Notes under the pieces: model-generated
Seen by the model: only the letters and a program-made list of their open reading frames with translations
Databases searched by the model: none
Told to the model about the DNA's origin: nothing
Part shown: one piece after another, positions 22,829 through 31,766 of the stretch
Layout: the number at the start of each line of letters is the position of its first letter
How positions within the stretch are numbered: the stretch's first letter is position 1
Origin: a virus
Reading direction: 5' to 3' (one strand)
IMG/VR virus record: IMGVR_UViG_3300042876_000626
Coordinates: 1-40,883 of that record
DNA length: 40,883 nt
Program-made: the position numbers and the translations under genes

Positions 22829-24900
22829 GGCTGGGCCCCGCGCACCAGGTCCCTCAGTTTGAAGCGGTAGACGATGTCGCGGCCTTTCTCTTTTACCTTG
22901 GTGATCCGACCGCCCTCTTCACGGCCAAGCTCGTAGATCTCGCTCTCGTCGACGCGAAGCAGGATTAGTGTTCCCAGTCGTCCACCGGGGTCGGTGCCCA
23001 GGTCGGGCAGTCCGCCGTAGTGGCTGGCTGCCTTGAAGGCCTGCATTGGCAGCGCCGCCGGATCCGTCGGGGCGGCGTCGAACTGGTCCGCCAGGGTTTC
23101 CCAGGCGGTCTCGACCGCCGTCACAGGCAGCCCGACGGGCAGCACGGTCAGGCTGCCGTTCACCTCTTGCAGGCCGCCGATCGTGTAGCTGCCGTTGCGG
23201 TCGGGCTGCGCGCCCATGACGCGGACCAGCGACTGCTCGAACAGGGCCGCTGCATCGTCTGGCTGGTCAGCCGGATCGATCCCGGTTGCCCCGTCTGCAT
23301 AGACGGCGGCGGAAGCCGCCATCAGCTCCTCGCGCACGGCGACGGGCGCGTCAAGGAAGACGCCACCCGTGATCTCGTCGAAGATCCGGATCTGGTCGGC
23401 ACGGGGAAGCTTCAGGACCGTGTCGGTGTCCATCTTCTGCTGGCCGCGCAAAATGGACTGGGCAAGCCCGGTGTCTCCGGTCAGGCCCAGAACCTTGACC
23501 GTACGGCGGAAAGTCGGGTCAGCCTCCAGCGCAGAAAGGACCGGGGCAGCGTTGCCGCCGGTGCCCTGCAGGATTGCCACGGCAAGGGCTGCCTTGGCGT
23601 CCGCGTCCGCGCCGGGTGCGAGGATGGCCTTCAGCTCGGCCTTCTGATCCTTGGTGAAAATCGCGCTCTGGTCGCTGTAGCCCTTGTCGCGCTGGAAGGC
23701 GTCGAAGCTCAGGCTTTCCTGCAGCGCGGCGACGAAGGGTTCGGGGTTGGCGGGATCGAACGCCGGGATCTCGGGGACGGGCAGGCCGGACGCGGCCAGC
23801 GCGGCCTTCGGGTCGGTTGCCAGGGCCGTGGCCTTCTTGTCGCGCATCTCGATCAGGACGGGCAGGCGCTCGTTTTCCCAGGGCTCGACGATCTCGCGGG
23901 CCCTCTCGGCCGTGATGAGCTGGTCCAGCTGGGCCGGGGTCATCAGGTCAAGGTTCGGGATCTCCTGCCCCAGCTTCACGCGCGCCAGGGCGCGGGGGTA
24001 TTTGGGGTTGGCCTTCACCTCGTCGGGGGCGTTGAGGACAAAGTCGACATCGGGCACCTTGCGGCCGGCGACGGTCAGCTCGCCGATGGTGTCCAGGCGC
24101 TTGCCGATGTCATCGGTGCGCTTCTTGGTCTCGGCCTCGGCGGCCGTTGCCGCCGCTGCCGCGCGACGGTCGACCTCGGCCTGGGCGGTGGCGCGGCGCT
24201 GCGCGACGGCCTCGGCCCCAAGGGCGTTGTAGGTGCCGGCGTCGATTGCCGCGATGGTGGCGGCGGGATCCTGGTCCATGGCGGCAATCAGGCGGGCGTT
24301 CATCACCTCGGCCTCATAGGCCTGCTGTTCGGCAACAATCTGCGCAGGCATCTTGCCCGTCTGCTTGCCCAGCTGGTCGATGGCGGCCTTGCCATAGTCC
24401 AGATAGGCCGCAAGGCTGTCAGGGTCGGCTCCGGCTGCGGTGGTGACGATGTCGGTGCGCGCTTCCAGCCATGCGGCCTCGGCCTGGCTTTGGGTCAGCT
24501 TGACGGTGCGCTCGCCCAGGGCGAGGGCGTGGCGCTGGCTGAGGTTCTGAAAACTCAGGCCAAGGGCGTCGGCCTCGTCGGGCGTGAAAAGCGGGTTTCC
24601 GTTTGCGTCCTTCTGGTTGACATACTTGTCGCGGATCGCCGCCTCGACCTGCGGCCATTGCTGGTCAATCTCGGCCGGGTCGGTCATCTGCTCAAAGCGC
24701 AGGCGCTCCTGCCCCAGCTCCTTGGTCATGTCGAGCTGGGTCTTCTGGGTCACGACGGCGCGCTGCTGATCCTTGATCTGCCCCATCTTCTGCGCGACGG
24801 CCGCCCCGGCCTGGGCGACAAAGCCGCCGATGTCGGGCCGCTCGATGCGGATGTCGGCGGACCGGCCGCCGACGATGCCTGCTTCCGGGACCGTGATCAT
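22825..24900 (-). CDS. Internal virion protein, T7 gp15-like (691 aa)
   Basis: Long, mainly helical protein rich in Ala/Gln/Glu with coiled-coil segments (AAAATAAEAETKKRTDDIGK). It sits between the gp14-like and the SLT-bearing protein, the order of T7 genes 14-15-16. Length is close to T7 gp15 (747). It is expected to form part of the internal core and the ejected trans-periplasmic tube. Assignment is by position, length and composition. Confidence 0.75.
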   Translation of the reverse strand: MITVPEAGIVGGRSADIRIERPDIGGFVAQAGAAVAQKMGQIKDQQRAVVTQKTQLDMTKELGQERLRFEQMTDPAEIDQQWPQVEAAIRDKYVNQKDANGNPLFTPDEADALGLSFQNLSQRHALALGERTVKLTQSQAEAAWLEARTDIVTTAAGADPDSLAAYLDYGKAAIDQLGKQTGKMPAQIVAEQQAYEAEVMNARLIAAMDQDPAATIAAIDAGTYNALGAEAVAQRRATAQAEVDRRAAAAATAAEAETKKRTDDIGKRLDTIGELTVAGRKVPDVDFVLNAPDEVKANPKYPRALARVKLGQEIPNLDLMTPAQLDQLITAERAREIVEPWENERLPVLIEMRDKKATALATDPKAALAASGLPVPEIPAFDPANPEPFVAALQESLSFDAFQRDKGYSDQSAIFTKDQKAELKAILAPGADADAKAALAVAILQGTGGNAAPVLSALEADPTFRRTVKVLGLTGDTGLAQSILRGQQKMDTDTVLKLPRADQIRIFDEITGGVFLDAPVAVREELMAASAAVYADGATGIDPADQPDDAAALFEQSLVRVMGAQPDRNGSYTIGGLQEVNGSLTVLPVGLPVTAVETAWETLADQFDAAPTDPAALPMQAFKAASHYGGLPDLGTDPGGRLGTLILLRVDESEIYELGREEGGRITKVKEKGRDIVYRFKLRDLVRGAQP

Positions 24901-25421
24901 GCCAGCTGCCTTTCGCGGAAGAGGCCGGGCCAGACATCAGGACCCATGGTCACAAAGTCGCTGGCCGCACCGACAACTCCCTTGATCAGGCCGGCCGTCG
25001 CGCTGGACCGTGCGATCTGGCCCTGCGTCGTCAGCTCGGCCACGCGGGCCTGACCGCCCGACCGGATGGCCTGGCTTTCAAAGCTCAGCTCTTGTGCTGC
25101 GGTCTGGCCCAGGTAGATGGCGGTGGGGCTGGACAGGTCGATCCCACGGGCGGCGATCTCGCCCCGCTGCGTGGCAATGGCGCTTTCCATCTTGCCCCGC
25201 GCGCGCTGGTCCTGCACGGCGGTCAGCTTTGCCTCGGTTTCGGCCTGCTGCATCAGGGCAGCCTCTTGCGCCTTGCCGGTCTGGTAGGCCGAGATCCCGG
25301 AGTAAAGCGTGCCGCCGATCGAGGCGACGGTGGCAAGCGTCTGCAGGGCACCGACGGCGGTGGCACCGGCTCCACCTGCGCCTGCCAGTCCGGCCAAAGC
25401 TCCCAATCCAAAGACACACAT
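24897..25421 (-). CDS. Internal virion protein, T7 gp14-like (174 aa)
   Basis: A hydrophobic Gly/Ala N-terminus (LGALAGLAGAGGAGATAVGAL) is followed by an amphipathic helical body with EAALMQQAETEAKL, GEIAARGIDLSSPTAIY and AQELSFESQAIR. These features match gp14-like ejection proteins, which form a pore in the outer membrane. Length is close to T7 gp14 (196). Confidence 0.8.
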   Translation of the reverse strand: MCVFGLGALAGLAGAGGAGATAVGALQTLATVASIGGTLYSGISAYQTGKAQEAALMQQAETEAKLTAVQDQRARGKMESAIATQRGEIAARGIDLSSPTAIYLGQTAAQELSFESQAIRSGGQARVAELTTQGQIARSSATAGLIKGVVGAASDFVTMGPDVWPGLFRERQLA

Positions 25422-27640
25422 CAGCGTCCTGCCTCCTGCACAATGGGGATAAGGGCCGTCACGGTCATGGGCGCGCCTCCGAACGGGAAGAACCGGATGG
25501 CCAGCTCGGATGCGTGCCCGCTGGGTTCTGGCACCTGGTGCACGCCGGACCAGGCAGCCTGGCCCAGCGTGGCGGCCACGGGCTGCGGCACGATCCGGCG
25601 CTTGTCGCCCACCCGCTCGGCCTGGGCAAAGTCGCGCTCGACCACCTGGATCAGGCCCTGGGCCGTGTTGTGCAGCCCGATGCCGAACTGGGCATGCAGG
25701 CGCTTCCTGCGGCCCATTGTGTTGCCGTCGGCGGCGGCGGCCTGCACGTCCAGCGTTTCGGCGAAATGCGTGTCATCGAAGAGGCCGATAAAGGCATGCG
25801 CGGCCGCGCTCGGCAGGGCGATGATGCCATCCGGGGGCACGCTGATCGGGCCGAACTGGCCGACTTCGGTCCAGGCATAGACCTGCTGCCCGATCAGGTG
25901 CGGCACGGTGAAACTGGCCGTCGGGACCGGGGGCGTGACATCCAGCGCAGCGAAGAAATGGCAGGCCTCGCTGATGGGTTGCGTTCCGCTCAGAAGCCCG
26001 AAGATCGGGGTCATCGTCTCGACGAAACGGACCGTCGCGCCGTTCACCGTGCGCCGCACGATCATCATCACATCATCGGCTGTTCCGTCCGCGTTGGGCG
26101 TCACGGCCAGGCTTTCGCAATGGCCACCGGCCAGCGGCACCGTGGCCCAGCCCAGAACCTCTTCGGCGGCGTCAAAGATCATCACGGCCAGGTCGCCGCT
26201 GGCACGCCGGATCCAGGCCATGGGCTCGGGCGAGGATTGCCAGACAACCTGCTCGAAGAGGTCATTGCCCAGGTGCTGACTGGCGCGGCTCAGGATCACC
26301 GGGCGGTTGGCATCGGCCTCGAAACTGTAGTTCATCATGATCAGCCGGCGGCGGTCGCGGCTGATGAACATCGGGTTTCCGCCGGGGGCGATCGGCCGGG
26401 AGGTGTGGGACCCGAAGGCGGAGTTGGAGTTGAAGACGGTGGTGGTCGGCCCGATCACCTGGCCGCGATTGTCCGACCGGGTGCTGTATTCCTCGCCAAG
26501 GGCCAGGATGTGCAGGCCGGTGGCCCCGCGCCGCAGGTGCAGGATCCGGTTGACGGTGTTGTCGCCGGCGATGGAATAGGCAAAGCTGCTGTCGGCCTCG
26601 GCCCCGGGGGCGAAGTCGCTGAAATCACCGGCGGTCGAAAACCAGATCGTGCGGGGTTCGGTGGGGGTCGCGGCGGCACAAAGCCGCTGGTCGAAGATCT
26701 CGATCGAGGACGGGTAGCCATAGCGGGCGGACCAGGCCCCCTCGGACCAGCGATAGGTCGGGTCGGTCACAACGGCCAGCGGCAAGGTCTGCACGACGGT
26801 GGCGGTCACGACGGTGGGCGAGGTGTAGCCGGTGATGCGGACGATGCCGATGTCGGTGCTGACAAACCGCCACCGGGTGAAGTTGTCGGTGATTGCGACG
26901 CCCTCCTCATGGATGGGCGGATTGTTCCCGGTGACGCCCGAGGCGATGACGTTCTCATAGGTGCGTCCGCCAACCCGCCGCAGGTCACCGACCGCGACGG
27001 TTTCGTTGGACCGCCAGACACCGACGGCGGTGTTGTTCAGGGGCTTCAGCTCCATCAGACTGCCGACGTGGTTGGGCGCAAAGGTCGCAACCGAGGCGGT
27101 CAGAGTGATCGTGCCGGTCGTGGCGCTGGCCTGTATGGTCTTGCTCTTGTCCAGGTTCTGCACCCGGAAGGGGCCCGTGGGGGGGTCAAGGGCCGTGATG
27201 GTCCAGTTGTCCAGCGCAAAGCGCGAAAGCACCTGGATGGGCCGCAAGCCGTCGGCCAGGTAGATCACGTCGGCCGACTGCACCCACTGCAGGCGGGACA
27301 GCGAGGCCAGCGGATAGGGCGTGGTCAGCTCATAGGGTGACCCGCCGCTTTGCACCAGCTGGCCATAGCGCCAGACGCGCATTCTCAGGTTGGTGAACTC
27401 GAGCACCACGGCGTCATTGACGGCGAAGGTAAAGGGCAGAAGCACCCCCTCGGCATTGCCCGGCGTCGCCCCCCGGTGCAGGGTGCCCGGCGCACGGGTG
27501 AAACCGCCCTGGGCCAGGGGCAGAAAGCCCTTGCAGACGGCCAGGCCGGTCTGGAACCGCTGGTAGTCAAACCGGCGGTGCAAGAGGGGGTCGATCTCGC
27601 CTGACCCGAAGCTCACCTGTGGCGGGCTGGTGCGGGTCAC
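25421..27640 (-). CDS. Tail tubular protein B-like (nozzle) protein (739 aa)
   Basis: GTG 27640 (GTGA overlap, GGAGG 7 nt upstream). It opens with SPPQVSFGSGEIDPLLHRRF and LAVCKGFLPLAQGGFTRAPG, the typical start of TTP-B/gp12-like proteins in podoviruses of Proteobacteria. The rest is beta-rich, as expected for propeller-type nozzle proteins. It closes the tail channel and anchors the fibres. Length is close to T7 gp12 (794). Confidence 0.8.
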   Translation of the reverse strand: MTRTSPPQVSFGSGEIDPLLHRRFDYQRFQTGLAVCKGFLPLAQGGFTRAPGTLHRGATPGNAEGVLLPFTFAVNDAVVLEFTNLRMRVWRYGQLVQSGGSPYELTTPYPLASLSRLQWVQSADVIYLADGLRPIQVLSRFALDNWTITALDPPTGPFRVQNLDKSKTIQASATTGTITLTASVATFAPNHVGSLMELKPLNNTAVGVWRSNETVAVGDLRRVGGRTYENVIASGVTGNNPPIHEEGVAITDNFTRWRFVSTDIGIVRITGYTSPTVVTATVVQTLPLAVVTDPTYRWSEGAWSARYGYPSSIEIFDQRLCAAATPTEPRTIWFSTAGDFSDFAPGAEADSSFAYSIAGDNTVNRILHLRRGATGLHILALGEEYSTRSDNRGQVIGPTTTVFNSNSAFGSHTSRPIAPGGNPMFISRDRRRLIMMNYSFEADANRPVILSRASQHLGNDLFEQVVWQSSPEPMAWIRRASGDLAVMIFDAAEEVLGWATVPLAGGHCESLAVTPNADGTADDVMMIVRRTVNGATVRFVETMTPIFGLLSGTQPISEACHFFAALDVTPPVPTASFTVPHLIGQQVYAWTEVGQFGPISVPPDGIIALPSAAAHAFIGLFDDTHFAETLDVQAAAADGNTMGRRKRLHAQFGIGLHNTAQGLIQVVERDFAQAERVGDKRRIVPQPVAATLGQAAWSGVHQVPEPSGHASELAIRFFPFGGAPMTVTALIPIVQEAGR

Positions 27641-28332
27641 AGGGTCGCCTCCAATGCCCAGTCATCCTCGTTGCCATAGGTCAGCCCTGTGCCTTGCACC
27701 TCGGACCAGGACGCGCGGCTGGCCTGCACGCCGTCCTCGCGCATGGCCTGCTTCAGGGTGGTGGCGGCGGCCTCCTCGATCCCTTGCGGATCAAAGCCGG
27801 ATCCGGCCCAGCGACCGCCCAGACGCAGGGCGATGTGCAGGGACAGGGCCGTGCGGAAGGTGGCCGGCAGCGCCTCTTCGCGCGTCACGCGGGCGGTGTA
27901 ACGCAGGGTCACGGCACTTGGGGCATCGTGGCGCAAGGTCTGCCCGTCGATCCGCCAGCGCGCGCCCTGCGGCCAGATCTGGCGCGGGCGGACCAGGTCG
28001 GCCGGCAACATGGCCGTGCCGGTCAGAAGATCGTCGGATGCCACGCCCAGGGGCAGGGCCGACGGTGGCAGGACGGCAAGGGTCGAGGCGAAGGACCAGT
28101 CGCAGGACGCCAGAAGGTCACTGATCGACTGGTTGAAGGCGTCGGTCAGCGCGGGCAACAGGTCCGAGGCCGGATCATGCCGCGCGATTGGCGACAGGCG
28201 CATGAAACGCAGCGCCTGGCCGATGATGCCGGACGCGGCCAGGCTGACCGGCGGGGCCCAGTCATAGGGCGGCTCGGCCGGGATGATCGGCCCGCCGGAG
28301 TTTTGCCAGATGGAAAGCCAGAGTGTCAGCAT
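27637..28332 (-). CDS. Tail tubular protein A-like adaptor, copy 2 (231 aa)
   Basis: Helical gp11/TTP-A-like protein with RFMRLSPIARHDP, CDWSFASTLAVLP, LPADLVRPRQIW and LRYTARVTREEALPATFR. It is clearly paralogous to the protein at 29628-30227. Adaptors of this type form the ring between portal and nozzle. It is immediately upstream of the nozzle gene, as gp11 is in T7. Confidence 0.8.
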   Translation of the reverse strand: MLTLWLSIWQNSGGPIIPAEPPYDWAPPVSLAASGIIGQALRFMRLSPIARHDPASDLLPALTDAFNQSISDLLASCDWSFASTLAVLPPSALPLGVASDDLLTGTAMLPADLVRPRQIWPQGARWRIDGQTLRHDAPSAVTLRYTARVTREEALPATFRTALSLHIALRLGGRWAGSGFDPQGIEEAAATTLKQAMREDGVQASRASWSEVQGTGLTYGNEDDWALEATL

Positions 28333-29618
28333 CAGGGGGCCGTGTAGCCTTGAGCGTTGACACGCACGGTCCCGGCCAACGAAAGGTTGACGTTCAGGGC
28401 GGTGTTGACTGTGGTCACCAGCTCGGTCGGGAAGGGGACAGACACAACGACGTTCGGCGGCAGAGGCAGTCGCCAGCGCTCGGCCGCGCCGTCAAGGATG
28501 ATCAGGTCGACCGCCGATGCTCCGGTGTTGATCGCCTGCAGGGCGGTGATGTGGCGCTTGTTCCCGGCAAGGGCAGCCTGCAGCGCCTGCGCAGTCGTGG
28601 TCGTCAGCGCAAGGGAGACATTCCATGCCGCTTCCGGGATAGCATAAGGCTTGGTCACCTGCGCCCCGACCAGCGTTGTCAGAAAGTCTGCGACATCCCC
28701 GGACGCAACGGCTGCATAGTTGGCGGTTTGCGCCCGGCCAGCGATGCGGACAGGGTTGTTGACGATTGCCGCGTCATGCGCGGCAGCCCCAACGGCGGCC
28801 ACAGTGCCGGAAACCGGCTGCGTGCCACTGACCTGCGCGCCGGGGATGGGTTCGGTCGCATAGGTGCCAGGAACGAAGGTCCAAACCTGCGTGCCAGAAG
28901 TCCAGGCCGTGGCGCGAACCCTGAACCACTTCAGAGCGTTGACCGACAACTCCCAAGCATAAACCGGGGCCGCTGCCAGAACGCCCGTCGTCGTCTCGAT
29001 GGTGTTGGCATTCGACCGGATCGCCTGCACTGTGAACCAGTTGCCGTCGATGCCGTTCGTGCTGTTCAGCGAACCTTCGAAGATGCAGTTGACGCCCGCG
29101 AAGGTTCCGGCGCAATGGATCATCAGGTTGGACAGGCGTTCAACGTTTGTCGGGATCGTGCTGGTGGCCGAGGTGACGTTGCCGGTAATGGCCGCATAGC
29201 TGGCGGGCTTGGCCGCAACCTTCAGCCGCCCTTCCTCGTCCAGGTTGAGCGTGTTCAGGTCGCCATCGGCAACCAGCGTCGTGTCGCTGTCACGGCGCTT
29301 GCCCAGGATCAACAGGCCGGGCGATCCATCCACGAAGGGCGCGTTGTGATTGTAGACTGTATCGGCCAATACCGCCAAGGAAGCCTCGGTCGCGGCACCG
29401 TCTGGCAGCGGCAAGTCGGCCACCGCTACCAGAACGGCCGCCGCGCGAAGCTCTTCATCCGTCAGGCCCAGGGTGACCGGCAGCGGCGCGCCCGAGTTGA
29501 CATCGACATAAGCCCCATCGACGCCAAAGCCGATCTTGGTCCGGGGGTAATGGATGCCGACGATCTCGTCGGTGGCGAAGGTCTCGTTCGTCGCCGGGGC
29601 AGTGATGTTGTCAGCCAT
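28332..29618 (-). CDS. Putative beta-rich virion surface protein (428 aa)
   Basis: Thr/Ala/Val-rich, strand-rich protein (ETFATDEIVGIHYPRTKIGF, GVDGAYVDVNSGAPLPVT..., EGSLNSTNGIDGNWFTVQ...). Central and C-terminal parts look like repeated beta-sandwich modules (VTLGL..., RVNAQGYTAP). It lies between the two tail-adaptor genes, so it is probably a structural protein exposed on the head or tail. No specific family recognised. Confidence 0.7.
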   Translation of the reverse strand: MADNITAPATNETFATDEIVGIHYPRTKIGFGVDGAYVDVNSGAPLPVTLGLTDEELRAAAVLVAVADLPLPDGAATEASLAVLADTVYNHNAPFVDGSPGLLILGKRRDSDTTLVADGDLNTLNLDEEGRLKVAAKPASYAAITGNVTSATSTIPTNVERLSNLMIHCAGTFAGVNCIFEGSLNSTNGIDGNWFTVQAIRSNANTIETTTGVLAAAPVYAWELSVNALKWFRVRATAWTSGTQVWTFVPGTYATEPIPGAQVSGTQPVSGTVAAVGAAAHDAAIVNNPVRIAGRAQTANYAAVASGDVADFLTTLVGAQVTKPYAIPEAAWNVSLALTTTTAQALQAALAGNKRHITALQAINTGASAVDLIILDGAAERWRLPLPPNVVVSVPFPTELVTTVNTALNVNLSLAGTVRVNAQGYTAP

Positions 29619-29627
29619 GCCGTGCCC

Positions 29628-30227
29628 CTACCAGGTGGCCGACTGCGACCAGTCGCCGCTGTCGGTCAGGTCGTTGTCGTATCGCGCCCCGCTGGCGCTG
29701 CGGCTGTCCTGCTTCCTGGCCTGGGCCAGCTCGGTCTCGAACCGGCGCTCCAGTTCGCGCAGCTTGGTGGCGGTGCCCAGCCAGCGGGGGCCCAGAAGCG
29801 TGGCCAGGCGCAAGGCCACGGCGGTCTGGAACGCGGCGGGAAGGATGGCCTCGTTCGTGGTCAGCCCGGTGTAGCGGATGCGAAGGGGCCCGGGCGCGTC
29901 GGACCGCAACCCGTCACGGTCGCGCCGCCACAGGGTGCCGGGCTCACCGACCTCCAGAAGGCGCACCAGGTCGCCGGGGACCTGGTAGAAATAGGGCAGC
30001 TCGGGATCTTCGGCCACGGTGGCGGGCAGCACTGCCTCTGGCAGGTTGGCGATGGCGCTGGCAAAGGACCAGTCGGCCCGGGACAGGCACTCGCGCAGGG
30101 CGTTGGGGTACTGTTCGGCGGCGGAACGGGCCTGTTCGGTGTCGTCGGCAAAACTGCTGATCGGCGACAGTTCCATGAAGCGCCAGGCCTGGGCAACGAT
30201 GGTCGATGTGGCGACGGGGCTGGGCAT
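29628..30227 (-). CDS. Tail tubular protein A-like adaptor, copy 1 (199 aa)
   Basis: Shares its main blocks with the 231-aa protein at 27637-28332: RFMELSPISSFAD, ADWSFASAIANLP, VPGDLVRLLEV and IRYTGLTTNEAILPAAFQ. gp11-like adaptor. T7-like phages normally carry one; the pair may form different rings or one may have been specialised. Confidence 0.8.
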   Translation of the reverse strand: MPSPVATSTIVAQAWRFMELSPISSFADDTEQARSAAEQYPNALRECLSRADWSFASAIANLPEAVLPATVAEDPELPYFYQVPGDLVRLLEVGEPGTLWRRDRDGLRSDAPGPLRIRYTGLTTNEAILPAAFQTAVALRLATLLGPRWLGTATKLRELERRFETELAQARKQDSRSASGARYDNDLTDSGDWSQSATW

Positions 30228-30248
30228 CGGTTCACCGGGTTCGGGAAA

Positions 30249-30276
30249 GGCCGGGGCCTGGTGTCAGGCCCCGGCC
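30249..30276 (-). terminator. Strong hairpin/terminator between capsid and tail gene groups
   Basis: GGCCGGGGCCTG-GTGT-CAGGCCCCGGCC is a perfect 12-bp stem with a 4-nt loop. In the minus direction it is followed by TTTCCCG. The short T-run suggests partial termination, letting the high-copy capsid genes upstream outproduce the tail genes. Confidence 0.7.
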
Positions 30277-30300
30277 GGGGGGTTCGCGGCCAGGCAGGGC

Positions 30301-30762
30301 CTAGCGGTAGGCGTAGTGGATGGCGAAACGGCTGGTGCCGGCACCGGTCGCGGTGGCGATGGCGTGGTAGAACAGGCCGATCTCGCCGCCCGGGTCGGCC
30401 GCAAGGCCCAGGGCCTGCCACAGGGGCTGGGCGTGGCGCGCGTCACCCTGCACGATGGGCTGCTGGATGGCAGCGGCGGACCGCAACACGCTCAACAGCG
30501 CGGCGGGGTCGCTGAAGGTGCCGATGCGGATGTCGGCGAAGCCCCAGGTGCTGACCGCAAAGAAGGTGGCCGGCAACAGGATGCAATCCGACGGCAGGTT
30601 GATCAGGTGGTAGCGCGACCCGGCCAGTTCGCCGACGCCATTGGCGACGACGCCCTGGGCGACGATGGGGTTGCCACGGGCAAGCTCAGGCCGGACTTCA
30701 GGGCCAAGCGGGTCAGCGACGGGCTTGAAAAGGCTGGATCTGACGTTGACGACAGTGGTCAT
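30301..30762 (-). CDS. Hypothetical structural protein downstream of major capsid (153 aa)
   Basis: ATG 30762 with AAGGA upstream. Strand-rich (RYHLINLPSDCILLPATFFA, FADIRIGTFSDPAALL) and ending FAIHYAYR. It lies between the major capsid gene and a strong hairpin, so expression should be high; a head decoration or minor head protein is plausible. No family recognised. Confidence 0.65.
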   Translation of the reverse strand: MTTVVNVRSSLFKPVADPLGPEVRPELARGNPIVAQGVVANGVGELAGSRYHLINLPSDCILLPATFFAVSTWGFADIRIGTFSDPAALLSVLRSAAAIQQPIVQGDARHAQPLWQALGLAADPGGEIGLFYHAIATATGAGTSRFAIHYAYR

Positions 30763-30778
30763 GGGGGTGGTCCTTTTT

Positions 30779-30808
30779 CAGGAATGGGAAAGGCAGGAAT
30801 GGGAAGGG
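30779..30808. repeat. 15-bp tandem repeat, two units
   Basis: CAGGAATGGGAAAGG (30779-30793) is followed at once by CAGGAATGGGAAGGG (30794-30808). It lies in the 86-bp gap after the major capsid gene, next to the 30809-30831 hairpin. Confidence 0.8.
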
Positions 30809-30831
30809 CAGGCGGGGGCTGGCCCCGCCTG
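30809..30831 (-). terminator. Hairpin after the major capsid gene
   Basis: CAGGCGGGG-GCTGG-CCCCGCCTG is a perfect 9-bp stem. In the minus direction it is followed by pyrimidine-rich CCCTTCCCATTCC rather than a pure T-run, so it is probably an attenuator or mRNA 3'-end stabiliser. Confidence 0.6.
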
Positions 30832-30848
30832 TCAGCTCAGGTCCGGCC

Positions 30849-31766
30849 TTACGGCTCGTTGCACTCGATGATGACGACGCCCCGGTCCTGCGCGCGGGCA
30901 ACGTCCAGGCGGGCCCAGACGCGGGCGTAGGGCAGGTTCTTGGCGCTGGTGTCGTTCCAGAGGTCGCCCTGGATGCCTTCCCACACGCCGGCCACCACGT
31001 TGTTCTTCGACCAAACCGGGCAAAGCCGGGTGGTGCCGACGCGGGGCAGGCGGTTGGTGTAGATCCAGTTCACGCCCAGCAGCATCGTCGGCTTGCCGTC
31101 GATCAGCTGCTGGATCTGGAAGGCGTTCAGCGGGGTGGCGCTGGCCTCGGCGATGGCCAGAAGGTTGTCCTTCTGCCGGGACCCGATGGCGCAGTACAGG
31201 ACGTCGCCGTCATCCTCGAGGCCGAACTCCGCCTCGTTCAGCAACAGCTGGGCCGCACGCAGCTTGGCCACGGTCATGCCGGTGCCGGCCACGGGGATCG
31301 TCTGGCTGCCCGGCAGGGCGACGGGCGCACCCGGCGTCTTGCCTTCGCGGCTGAAGCCCATGATCCCGCCGTCGGTCACGACGAAGGCGTTGCCCTGGCG
31401 GCGGACGCCCAGGATGCGGTCGCCCCAGCCGCGCGTGACGGCCATGGTGTGGCCGGCCACGAATTTCGAGGTCGGGTCGACGGCCATGTCGAGCTTGTCT
31501 TCGACGTCGATGTACTGGCCGCTCTCGATGCAGTCCGGGCGGACCAGCCAGCGGGCGGAACCGGTGATCGGGTTCTCCACGTTGCGGCGGCTGCGGCCTT
31601 CGCCGTAGACGTATTCGACCTGGTTCAAGAGGTCGGCCACGCGGACCGCCTCGCCCTTCACCATCATCTCGGTGACGGCACCCATGAACGGGTTTCTCTT
31701 CTGCTGCGCGACCATGATCACATTGTCGCGGTAGGTAAGCTTGTGGTGCTGTTCGACGGCGGACAT
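30849..31766 (-). CDS. Major capsid protein (305 aa)
   Basis: Starts at ATG 31766 with AAGGAGGGG, the strongest ribosome binding site in the late region, and is flanked by hairpins. Contains blocks typical of podovirus coat proteins with a HK97 fold (LTYRDNVIMVAQQKRNPFMG, DLLNQVEYVYGEGRSRRNVE, ending RGVVIIECNEP). Directly follows the scaffold gene, as T7 gene 10 follows 9. No frameshift site for a minor form seen. Confidence 0.8.
   Translation of the reverse strand: MSAVEQHHKLTYRDNVIMVAQQKRNPFMGAVTEMMVKGEAVRVADLLNQVEYVYGEGRSRRNVENPITGSARWLVRPDCIESGQYIDVEDKLDMAVDPTSKFVAGHTMAVTRGWGDRILGVRRQGNAFVVTDGGIMGFSREGKTPGAPVALPGSQTIPVAGTGMTVAKLRAAQLLLNEAEFGLEDDGDVLYCAIGSRQKDNLLAIAEASATPLNAFQIQQLIDGKPTMLLGVNWIYTNRLPRVGTTRLCPVWSKNNVVAGVWEGIQGDLWNDTSAKNLPYARVWARLDVARAQDRGVVIIECNEP

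Noticed and set aside
25010-27340. 776-codon plus-strand frame opposite the nozzle gene
   Set aside because: Shadow of the nozzle gene; no recognisable protein features.
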